Assembly (NCBI GenBank): GCA_023228725.1
Contig: JALOAQ010000120.1
Location: 1 to 8,341, forward strand
Direction of reading: 5' to 3'
Source: Bacteroidales bacterium
Lineage (GTDB): Bacteria > Bacteroidota > Bacteroidia > Bacteroidales > ML635J-15
Length of the DNA: 8,341 nucleotides
A program made the position numbers and the translations under genes. Under the pieces are notes generated by a model. That model had not been told where the DNA came from. It was given only the letters and a program-made list of their open reading frames with translations, and did not search any database. Shown here in pieces: positions 1 to 6,279 of the stretch (position 1 is the stretch's first letter; each line of letters opens with the position of its first letter).

Positions 1-1
1 C

Positions 2-1087
2 AATATAATTAATTCAATAATTAAAATTAAATCTTTTAGTTTTAATCAAAATGGAAATTTAGAGCAAGAGATAAACTGCAATCCTAGTTTTGAGTTCGGA
101 CTTGACACATTTAATTTAAACGCAGCTTGTTTTAAAGATGATTATTTTTTTATCCCTGATGAAAGATATGTTTATAAACTGAATTATTTGGGAGAACTAT
201 TCACAAACTTTGGCGAAAACGGCAAAATTGATGTTAAAGAAGACTATGACTTGTATATAAAGAAAGTTTTAGAAGTTGATGAGCTAAATGAACTTGTAGT
301 GGCTGGAATTATAAAAGAAACTTGTAACTATGGACCAACCGCCAATACTTTTGTTAGTCAATTCTTTAAAAATGGAACCCCAATTTTACTTGCCCCTTGG
401 ACTATTGATGTAAATATTGAGGGAAACCTGACTATGCCTGGAGAACATGAAACTGTTATTACTATGTTTAATATCCCAGATTACCAATATGTTGTTGTAG
501 CCGGTCCAACTGCTATAAATGCTGTTAGAAATACATTTATGATGAAATTTCTCCAGTCTCTTTTGTTGGATGTATATAATGGTAGAGGTGAATTTCGTAA
601 TTTTATAGCTATGGATTTACCTGTTGCAATTTATGAAAATTCTTTTTTTATTGGGGGTAAAAATGGAGAAATTGCAAATTTTGATCTAAATTTATTGCTT
701 AACGAAGGCTTTGCTAACGAAGGAGTTTTTACTTTACCTGATGATATTCGCTATTTAGACATTAAAGTTCAGGGAAGTGATAAACTATTAATGGCAGGTT
801 ATGATAATACTTCAGGTACAAATAAGGCTGTTTTGGCACGATTTGCTGTTGGCACAAACTCATCTGCAAATATTGAAAATATTTCAAACTCAATTTCAAT
901 TTACCCAAACCCTGCCACCGACATTCTACATTTTAACCAAGCACAAACTTACGAGATCTTTGATATTCAAGGCAGAGTATTAAAGAAAAGTGAAGCAGAG
1001 CAAAATTCAGCAAATATTAGCGAACTTAAAAATGGGATGTATTTTATTAAAATAGAAAATAAACTTTTTAAATTTATCAAAAACTAA
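2..1087 (+). CDS. Secreted delta-60-repeat-like protein with T9SS C-terminal sorting domain (5' partial)
   Basis: The reading frame is open from base 2 with no stop, so the true start lies outside the window and 361 residues are visible. An in-frame TTG at 188 is not needed as a start. The C-terminus is a typical type A sorting domain of the type IX secretion system: SISIYPNPATD (about 890-922), then YEIFDIQGRVL, LKNGMYFIKI and a short basic end. Family knowledge: this tail directs export across the outer membrane and is cleaved or anchored at the surface. The middle has repeated phrases such as LGELFTNFGENGKI, LLLNEGFANEGVF and KLLMAGYDNTSG...AVLARF. These resemble delta-60 repeats (FG..G followed by a 'DGKILVAGY...ARF' strand), which usually form beta-propeller-like folds. 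No catalytic motif is visible and the substrate is unknown. A strong terminator follows 14 nt after the stop. The sorting domain is secure; the repeat assignment is from pattern memory. Confidence 0.85.
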   Translation, partial: NIINSIIKIKSFSFNQNGNLEQEINCNPSFEFGLDTFNLNAACFKDDYFFIPDERYVYKLNYLGELFTNFGENGKIDVKEDYDLYIKKVLEVDELNELVVAGIIKETCNYGPTANTFVSQFFKNGTPILLAPWTIDVNIEGNLTMPGEHETVITMFNIPDYQYVVVAGPTAINAVRNTFMMKFLQSLLLDVYNGRGEFRNFIAMDLPVAIYENSFFIGGKNGEIANFDLNLLLNEGFANEGVFTLPDDIRYLDIKVQGSDKLLMAGYDNTSGTNKAVLARFAVGTNSSANIENISNSISIYPNPATDILHFNQAQTYEIFDIQGRVLKKSEAEQNSANISELKNGMYFIKIENKLFKFIKN

Positions 1088-1101
1088 AATTTTTACTTTA
1101 A

Positions 1102-1135
1102 AATAAAAGCTGATAATTCTTTATCGGCTTTTATT
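1102..1135 (+). terminator. Intrinsic terminator of the T9SS-secreted protein gene
   Basis: A 15-bp stem (AATAAAAGCTGATAA at 1102-1116, TTATCGGCTTTTATT at 1121-1135) encloses the 4-nt loop TTCT. All positions pair, with a single U-G wobble. The 3' arm is T-rich and more T residues follow (TTATTGTTTC). It starts 14 nt after the stop codon at 1087. Confidence 0.85.
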
Positions 1136-1202
1136 GTTTCTAAGTTTCAAGATTTCCAAATTTCTTCAGAAAAAAACTCTCTGTTTCCGCCTGTTTTGTC
1201 AT

Positions 1203-1352
1203 GATTTTTGTTTTGCTTTGCAACAAAAATCCCGCCAAAACCCCACAAATACATTGTTTTTCAAATTTGTAACTTTTTTGCTTGCCCCAAAAAGTTACAA
1301 AAAAGTCGAGATAAAACAATGCGAGTTCGTCCATCTCGACAAAAAACAATGT
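1203..1352. repeat. Cluster of nested inverted repeats in non-coding DNA
   Basis: Four perfect inverted repeats lie within 150 nt. GATTTTTGTT (1203-1212) pairs with AACAAAAATC (1222-1231). TTTGTAACTTTTT (1266-1278) pairs with AAAAAGTTACAAA (1289-1301) around a 10-nt loop. GTCGAGAT (1305-1312) pairs with ATCTCGAC (1333-1340). ACATTGTTTTT (1251-1261) pairs with AAAAACAATGT (1342-1352) and encloses the previous two, giving a three-way-junction shape. The stretch contains C- and G-rich patches (CCCGCC, GCCCC) unlike the surrounding DNA. Short open frames occur on both strands here, but they are low-complexity and read through the hairpins, so I treat them as spurious. The form fits an interspersed non-coding repeat of a Bacteroidota genome; copy number cannot be judged from one window. 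Confidence 0.6.
1299..1340 (-). terminator. Possible terminator of the helicase gene
   Basis: Read on the minus strand, an 8-bp stem GTCGAGAT/ATCTCGAC (1340-1333 with 1312-1305) is followed directly by six T residues (1304-1299). It lies 24 nt past the helicase stop. The loop is 20 nt, longer than usual for an intrinsic terminator. The stronger hairpin at 1266-1301 lies just beyond and overlaps the T-run. Confidence 0.35.
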
Positions 1353-1364
1353 AATTGTTAAATA

Positions 1365-2792
1365 TTATCCATTTAAAAATTGTTTTGCAAAATTTACCAA
1401 ATATACTTTTTCACTTGCTCTTGTAATGGCGGTGTATAACCAGCGATTTAATGCGTAAATTCCTTCTTCGCTAAGTTCATCAAAATTTATATAACCATGG
1501 TCGATAAATACTGATTTCCATTGTCCACCTTGAGCTTTGTGGCAGGTTACTGCATAGGCGAATTTTACTTGTAAAGCATTGAAAAAAGGATCTTCTAATA
1601 TTTTTTCTTGTCGTTTTTTACTATCGCTTATTTCAGAATAGTCTTCTTGTAATAATTGGTATAGATTTTTATAATAATCATTATCCATTGCAGCTTTTTC
1701 AGAATGTAAACTGTCTAAAATTGCTTTTGCATCAATTTCTATTTCGGGGTAATCAACAAATTGTAAACTTAAATCAATATATTTATGCCCATAAATTTCT
1801 TGAGTTCTACCTATTCTTTTTACTTCTAAAATATCGCCATTTGCAATAAAATCAATTTTTTCATTTTCAGCCAACCAAGAATAATTGTTTTTTACAACCA
1901 TAATCTGATCGCCTTGGGAAATTTCTTCATCTCTCCATAAAATTCGGTTTCTAATTCCTAAATTATATTGTAATGCTGTTTTGTTTGAGCGACAAATAAT
2001 TTTTGTTTCATCTTCACCATATTTTGAATAAGAAGACTCAAGCTCTTCTAATAAATCTGAACCGGTAATATATTCTACATCAGGAAGTGAAGTTTTAAGC
2101 TTTGGTAAAGAAATATTTTTGCTTTCTAAGTTTAAACGCAAATTGCTAGCATTTTCTAAAATTCCTGAATCTTGATCTTGACGAACAACCTCGCTTAAAT
2201 TTGATTTATAAACTTGAAAACCGTAAGCCTCTATATAATTGTAATCCAAAGCCGGACTTAAATTTGTACCTACAGGTGGCAACTGTGCCGAATCACCAAC
2301 TAAAATTAATCTACAATTATTGTCATTATAAACAAAAGCAAATAAATCATCTAAGAGTCTGCCACTTCCAAAAATTGATTCTGAAAAATCTTGGTTACTA
2401 ATCATTGAAGCTTCATCAACAATGAAAATAGTATCCTTATGATTGTTAAAATTCAAATTAAATTTATTATCGCTGTTTTTTGAAGATTTTTTACGATAAA
2501 TACATTTATGTATGGTAAAGGCAGGTTTTTTTGAATAACTTGACAAAACTTTTGCTGCTCTGCCGGTTGGAGCCATTAAAACAGTCTTAATTTTATTCTT
2601 ATTTAACGCGTTTATAAGAGCTGAAATTAATGTGGTTTTTCCTGTGCCTGCAAAGCCTGTCAGTAAAAAAACACAATGCTTTTCCTTGCTTGTTAAAAAA
2701 TTATTAAGCTCATTAATTGCAAGTGCTTGATCTTGTGTCGGAATATGGTCAATTCCTTCTAAAACCTGTTTATTTAAAAAATTTCCTATCAT
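1365..2792 (-). CDS. SF1B (RecD2/Dda-like) ATP-dependent DNA helicase
   Basis: A 475-residue protein with the full set of superfamily 1 helicase motifs: Q-motif TQDQ (19-22), Walker A GFAGTGKTT (46-54), motif Ia APTGRAAKVL (74-83), Walker B IVDEASM (124-130), motif III GDSAQLPPVG (166-175), the VRQ of motif IV (203-205), motif V VTCHKAQGGQW (415-425) and motif VI YTAITRASEKVYL (453-465). The order and wording match RecD/Dda-type 5'-3' helicases (COG0507), without the long N-terminal region of true RecD2, so this is the compact form common in Bacteroidota. It is expected to unwind DNA using ATP in replication or repair; the exact role is not shown by the sequence. The ATG at 2792 gives a sensible N-terminus just before the Q-motif. 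It stands alone, diverging from the operon that starts at 2875, with 82 nt between the two starts. Nothing suggests a broken gene. Confidence 0.9.
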   Translation of the reverse strand: MIGNFLNKQVLEGIDHIPTQDQALAINELNNFLTSKEKHCVFLLTGFAGTGKTTLISALINALNKNKIKTVLMAPTGRAAKVLSSYSKKPAFTIHKCIYRKKSSKNSDNKFNLNFNNHKDTIFIVDEASMISNQDFSESIFGSGRLLDDLFAFVYNDNNCRLILVGDSAQLPPVGTNLSPALDYNYIEAYGFQVYKSNLSEVVRQDQDSGILENASNLRLNLESKNISLPKLKTSLPDVEYITGSDLLEELESSYSKYGEDETKIICRSNKTALQYNLGIRNRILWRDEEISQGDQIMVVKNNYSWLAENEKIDFIANGDILEVKRIGRTQEIYGHKYIDLSLQFVDYPEIEIDAKAILDSLHSEKAAMDNDYYKNLYQLLQEDYSEISDSKKRQEKILEDPFFNALQVKFAYAVTCHKAQGGQWKSVFIDHGYINFDELSEEGIYALNRWLYTAITRASEKVYLVNFAKQFLNG

Positions 2793-2840
2793 TTTTGAAA
2801 TTAAGATTGATTTCTATTTTTTATTTTAAGAAAAATAATT

Positions 2841-2848
2841 TATTTTTG
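2841..2848 (+). promoter_or_regulatory. Candidate -7 box for the 2875-5169 operon
   Basis: TATTTTTG fits the Bacteroidota -7 consensus TAnnTTTG and ends 26 nt before the ATG at 2875. No TTG is found at the expected -33 distance (only TTTT at 2817-2820), so this is a half-supported promoter. Confidence 0.4.
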
Positions 2849-2856
2849 CAAAACTA
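2849..2856 (-). promoter_or_regulatory. Candidate -7 box for the helicase gene
   Basis: CAAAACTA on the plus strand is TAGTTTTG on the minus strand, again TAnnTTTG. It directly abuts the plus-strand box at 2841-2848, so the two divergent promoters would overlap. The leader would be about 50 nt. No -33 TTG is found at the usual distance. Confidence 0.35.
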
Positions 2857-2874
2857 AAATTAAAATTTTTAATA

Positions 2875-3789
2875 ATGAATAAAATAGTTGGAATTAGTTT
2901 AAAAGTGATATTAATCGCTATCAGTGTTATTTTGGGTTATTACATTGTTGTAGGAATAAAAAAACCTATTGATTTTGAATCTGAAAAAGATAAGCGTTTT
3001 GAAATGACAAAACAAAGATTGATTGATATTAGAACAGCTCAAGTTGCTTATAGAGCTTGGCATGGTGAATTTACACCTTCTTTTGATACTTTGATAAATT
3101 TCATTAATCATGGAAATTTACGTGTCATTTTCTCAGAAGGCGAAGTCCCAGAAGATAAAACCGAAGCTCAAGCTTTAAAAGATGGTGATATTGTTAGAGA
3201 TACTATTCTTGTATCTGTTAAAGATTCTTTATTTAAGCATATTAATTATGATGTGAAAAATATTGCTCACATACCTTGTGGAAATAAAGCAAAATTTACA
3301 ATGGATACTGCCACAGTATTAACAGGTTCAGGTGTTATGGTTAAAGTCTTTGAAGCCCGTTCTTCTTATTGGGATATTTTGGATGGCTTGGATAAGCAAT
3401 TGATAATTAATTATAATTCTAGTAAATTGCTAAGAGCTCATATAGATATATATTTGAATGGAAATATCTTAAAAGACAATCTTAGCTTACTTAATGGTAG
3501 TGGGCCTATGAATATTAAATTTTCTGCAAATAAAGGTGATAAAATTACAATAAGCTATGCCCCTGGCGCTTGGTCTCACGAAAATTTAATAAATTTGATA
3601 GGACCAGATAAAAAATATATTTTAAAAGACCATAATCCAAGTGTTATAAAACCTTGGGAGTCAAGTCCATTAGAATTAGATGGTGAATATATAATTCAAT
3701 TATTAGACACTTATGGAGACGGTTGGTATGGTTCTATGGCTGTTGGTAGTTTAGTAGAAGCTAATAACAATGCCGGAAATTGGGAATAA
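2875..3789 (+). CDS. Membrane-anchored Bacteroidota protein with apparent GDGW-domain insertion
   Basis: 304 residues. A single N-terminal hydrophobic helix (about 5-28) is followed by a positively charged stretch, suggesting a signal anchor with the body outside the cytoplasm. Residues about 41-180 (KQRLIDIRTAQVAYRAWHGEF, then SFDTLINFI, RDTILVSVKDSLF, VLTGSGVMVKVFEA and LDKQLIINYN) and the C-terminal VGSLVEANNNAGNWE match, from memory, a conserved uncharacterised family found beside DUF3822 and rsmD. Between them, about residues 184-288, lies a segment that I do not recall in that family. It contains KGDKITISYAPGAWSHENL, IGPDKKYIL and LLDTYGDGWYGSM (GDGW at 281-284), wording typical of beta-sandwich 'GDGW' modules of secreted Bacteroidota proteins. 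The gene leads a three-gene operon, with the next ATG 4 nt after its stop. Function is unknown; the secretion context is inferred. Confidence 0.75.
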   Translation: MNKIVGISLKVILIAISVILGYYIVVGIKKPIDFESEKDKRFEMTKQRLIDIRTAQVAYRAWHGEFTPSFDTLINFINHGNLRVIFSEGEVPEDKTEAQALKDGDIVRDTILVSVKDSLFKHINYDVKNIAHIPCGNKAKFTMDTATVLTGSGVMVKVFEARSSYWDILDGLDKQLIINYNSSKLLRAHIDIYLNGNILKDNLSLLNGSGPMNIKFSANKGDKITISYAPGAWSHENLINLIGPDKKYILKDHNPSVIKPWESSPLELDGEYIIQLLDTYGDGWYGSMAVGSLVEANNNAGNWE

Positions 3790-3793
3790 TTAA

Positions 3794-4636
3794 ATGCAAA
3801 GCGTAAATATTGTTGATAATAATTTAAAAGATTTAAAAAAATCAAAACTAGAAATGTCCATTCTTTTTACAGAGAATGGACTTTCTTATTCTATATACCA
3901 TAGAGAAGAAAATAAAATACTTAGCTTAAAATCTTTTGAATTTGAAAAAAATAAAGATTATTTTAGTCAAATTTCAAATATTATTGCAAAAATTATAGAT
4001 GTTGAAAATCCATATGATTTAGTGCAGTTCGTTATTGCCCATAATGAACAAACTATTGTGCCAGACGCAATTTTTGATAAAGATAATATAAAAAAATATT
4101 GGCAATTAAATTTTGAAATAAAGCCTGATAAAGAACTCTTATCTTATTATCTAAATAGAGCTAAGTCTTTTATCATTTTTTCTCTTGAAAAGAATATAAT
4201 AGAATTGATAAATAATTATAAAGCTAAAATAAATATAATTCCATCATCAGCTTACTTTGTTGAATTTAATCTTAAACGAAATAAATTAGTGAAAAATCCC
4301 GAACTAGAAAGGGTTTATGTTCAGGTTTATGAAAACTATGCAGAAATAATTTTACTGCAAAATCACAGTCTTAGATTATTTAATACATTTATTTATAAAA
4401 CACAAAATGACTTATTATATCATATAATTAATTTATATGAACAATTAAAAATTTCTCAAACTAACTCAGAACTTGTGCTGTCAGGTTTTGTAGAAACTAA
4501 TAGTTTACTTGTTTTAAATCTTAAAAAGTTTGTAAATTTAGTTTGTTTTGAATCGCAGAATAATGATTATAAGTACTTTTATAAGTTTCAAGATATTGCA
4601 CCTCATTATTATTTTTATTCTTTTAATTTTGCATAA
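3794..4636 (+). CDS. DUF3822 family protein
   Basis: 280 residues with no signal peptide or membrane segment. Length, position directly upstream of rsmD and the opening pattern KLEMSILFTENGLSYSIYH fit DUF3822, a Bacteroidota-specific family. The opening strand-turn-strand resembles the phosphate-1 loop of actin-like ATPase folds, and I recall a structural relative described with such a fold, but catalytic residues cannot be confirmed by eye. The protein is rich in Lys, Asn and Ile, in line with the local base composition. Its stop overlaps the rsmD start by one base (TAATG at 4634-4638), so the two are almost certainly translationally coupled. That points to a job linked to ribosome or rRNA maturation, or at least to shared expression. 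No substrate is known. Confidence 0.75.
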   Translation: MQSVNIVDNNLKDLKKSKLEMSILFTENGLSYSIYHREENKILSLKSFEFEKNKDYFSQISNIIAKIIDVENPYDLVQFVIAHNEQTIVPDAIFDKDNIKKYWQLNFEIKPDKELLSYYLNRAKSFIIFSLEKNIIELINNYKAKINIIPSSAYFVEFNLKRNKLVKNPELERVYVQVYENYAEIILLQNHSLRLFNTFIYKTQNDLLYHIINLYEQLKISQTNSELVLSGFVETNSLLVLNLKKFVNLVCFESQNNDYKYFYKFQDIAPHYYFYSFNFA

Positions 4637-5169
4637 TGAGAATAATAGGCGGAAAATATAAAGGAAAAAAATTTGAACCACCAAAAAACTTTGATGCTAG
4701 ACCTACAACAGATTTTGCAAAAGAAGCTTTGTTCAATGTTTTAAATAATATTTATAATTTTGAAAATTTAGAAGTACTTGATTTATTTAGTGGCACAGGA
4801 AGTATTTCTTATGAATTTTTAAGTCGAGGAACTAAAATAATAACTGCTGTGGAAAATAATCCAAAGCATGTGGCATATATTATAAAACAGTTTGAATTAT
4901 TACATGCAGAACAAGTAAATGTTATTAAAATTGACGCTTTTAAATATTTGAATAATTGTAAAAGAAAATTTGATATAATTTTTGCTGACCCTCCTTATAA
5001 TGAGAAAAACATTATCGACATTTATAATTTTATCTATGAAAAAACACTACTTAAAGAAGATTCTTTATTAATTATTGAACATTCTGAAATTTATGATTTT
5101 TCTAAATTATCCAAATTTAAAGAAATGAGAAAATATGGTTCTGTGCATTTTAGCTTTTTTGAAACCTGA
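4636..5169 (+). CDS. rsmD: 16S rRNA (guanine(966)-N(2))-methyltransferase RsmD
   Basis: 177 residues, close to the usual RsmD length. The N-terminus MRIIGGKYKGKKFEPP...RPTTDFAKEALFNVL (1-36) is the family signature for rRNA binding. SAM-binding motif I is LDLFSGTGSISYEFLSRG (48-65), followed by the acidic end of strand 2 at VENN (72-75). The catalytic motif IV is ADPPY (117-121), typical of N2-guanine and N6-adenine methyltransferases. The known reaction is SAM-dependent methylation of G966 of 16S rRNA (E. coli numbering) during assembly of the small subunit, in the cytoplasm. It is the last gene of the operon beginning at 2875. Its TGA lies one base from the stop of the convergent DUF456 gene and no terminator is visible between them. 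Confidence 0.93.
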   Translation: MRIIGGKYKGKKFEPPKNFDARPTTDFAKEALFNVLNNIYNFENLEVLDLFSGTGSISYEFLSRGTKIITAVENNPKHVAYIIKQFELLHAEQVNVIKIDAFKYLNNCKRKFDIIFADPPYNEKNIIDIYNFIYEKTLLKEDSLLIIEHSEIYDFSKLSKFKEMRKYGSVHFSFFET

Positions 5170-5170
5170 T

Positions 5171-5683
5171 TTAAAATAAATTAATTATTAATTCTTTTAT
5201 AAAAAGAAAAGCAATAAAACAAGATATCGCTATTTTTAATGCAATTCCAAATAATAAACCTAAAAAAGACCCAAATGCTGCTTTTAAAGATTTAGAAAAT
5301 TTTCCCTTTGCATCGCTTTTTAATATATATTGTCTGTAAATAATTTCTCCAAGCAATGCACCCAAAAATGGGCCAATAAAAATGCCAATAGGAGAAAAGA
5401 ATAAACCTATTATTAATCCTATCCCGCTTCCCCGGATACCCCATTTACTACCGCCAGCTTTTTTTGTTCCCCAAATAGGTATTATATAATCTAAAATTGT
5501 AATAATTATTACTGCAATTGCTAATATAATTAATGTGGTATTTGAGAAATTTGAAAATTTTGTAAAATGAAGTAATAATAAGCCTATATAACTTAGAGGT
5601 GGACCAGGTAAAACCGGAATAATACAGCCAATTAAGCCTAAAAGTATTAAAATAGCTCCTAATATAAGTAAAACTATATCCAT
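5171..5683 (-). CDS. DUF456 family integral membrane protein
   Basis: 170 residues, highly hydrophobic, with about five or six membrane segments (roughly 3-24, 28-40, 49-70, 84-112 as one or two, and 139-165). Signature phrases of DUF456 are present: GCIIPVLPGPPLSYIGLLLL (19-38), LDYIIPIWGTKKAGGSKWGIRG (64-85), and the Gly-rich GPFLGALLGEIIY (104-116). The function of the family is unknown; an inner-membrane location is expected. The start codon overlaps the stop of the upstream lipoprotein gene by one base (TAATG on the minus strand at 5685-5681), so the two are probably co-translated. It converges on rsmD with a 1-nt gap, so transcripts of the two operons must overlap unless they end inside the coding regions. 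Confidence 0.88.
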   Translation of the reverse strand: MDIVLLILGAILILLGLIGCIIPVLPGPPLSYIGLLLLHFTKFSNFSNTTLIILAIAVIIITILDYIIPIWGTKKAGGSKWGIRGSGIGLIIGLFFSPIGIFIGPFLGALLGEIIYRQYILKSDAKGKFSKSLKAAFGSFLGLLFGIALKIAISCFIAFLFIKELIINLF

Positions 5684-6111
5684 TATTTAGTTTCCCCTTT
5701 AAGAATTTGTAAAATTAAATCGTCAATTTTTGACTTTGACATTTCAATACTTAGCCTAGTCTTATATACTTTTTTACTTCTGTTATAACTTGTTCTTGAG
5801 CAAATTATTGTAATATCCTGTAAAATTGTTTTACGAGCAATACTTATCTTATTTTCAAACTCTGTATCTTCTAAAAAAGTTTTATGATTAAATTTACTTA
5901 ATATATAATTATCAACTTCTAAAGCAATATCTGTTTTTGCTATTAATAAAGCTTTTTCAGAAGATAATTGTTCATTTGTACTTGTAGCAATAGAACTAGC
6001 CCTAAAGCAATCATCTGTGCTATAATAGTTTCGGCAAAGTGTTTTGTCTATTATTGAACACGAACTTATGAGAAAAGCTAAAGTTAAATAAAGCAATATG
6101 TTTTTTTTCAT
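5683..6111 (-). CDS. Lipoprotein, possibly LPP20-like
   Basis: 142 residues. The N-terminus MKKNILLYLTLAFLISSC is a lipoprotein signal peptide with Cys18 as the lipidation site. The residue after it is Ser, so the local signal does not decide between inner and outer membrane. The body has an Ala-rich helix (SSEKALLIAKTDIALEVDNYI, about 50-70) and an end strand YKTRLSIEMSK (116-126). This helix followed by a late 'Y..R..IEM' strand recalls the LPP20/FlgT-N type fold, but the match is weak and rests on pattern only. Three further cysteines (26, 35, 104) could form disulfides. It is the first gene of a two-gene operon with the DUF456 gene. No good TAnnTTTG box was found just upstream; the 168-nt gap up to the ATPase gene contains a repeat copy at 6192-6233. 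Confidence 0.75.
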   Translation of the reverse strand: MKKNILLYLTLAFLISSCSIIDKTLCRNYYSTDDCFRASSIATSTNEQLSSEKALLIAKTDIALEVDNYILSKFNHKTFLEDTEFENKISIARKTILQDITIICSRTSYNRSKKVYKTRLSIEMSKSKIDDLILQILKGETK

Positions 6112-6191
6112 TTGTTTTTAATTTTAATGCAAGATATAATTTTTTTACATTTAATTAAAATATTAAATAATATAATTTAAATTTGAATCAC

Positions 6192-6233
6192 TACTTTATC
6201 TCATTAAAAATCTTAGTTAAAGTACTTGTATAA
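6192..6233 (+). repeat. Copy 0 of the 42-nt TACTTTA/TAAAGTA element
   Basis: TACTTTA (6192-6198) and TAAAGTA (6218-6224) are separated by 19 nt, with AAATC at 6208-6212 and TATAA at 6229-6233. An ungapped hand comparison with copy 2 (7984-8025) gives 34 identities in 42. It lies just past the 3' end of the ATPase gene and has the same orientation as copies 1-3 beyond its 5' end. Confidence 0.7.
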
Positions 6234-6279
6234 AATATATAAACTCTAAAATTTTGTAAGTAACTTGTATTTAAAGTTT

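Noticed and set aside
188..190. TTG at 188 as the start of the first gene
   Set aside because: The same frame is open to the window edge with a coding-like translation (for example CFKDDYFFIPDERYVYKLNY), so the gene begins further upstream.
1134..1361. Open frames on both strands (75 codons plus, 69 codons minus) in the gap after the first gene
   Set aside because: They overlap each other, run through perfect hairpins and have low-complexity, Phe/Lys-rich translations without any family pattern. The DNA is better explained as non-coding inverted repeats.
5192..5208. Hairpin TTCTTTT/AAAAGAA as a terminator between the convergent operons
   Set aside because: It lies inside the end of the DUF456 coding region, is purely A/T-rich apart from one G-C pair, has a 3-nt loop and no T-run beyond it, and would be weak.
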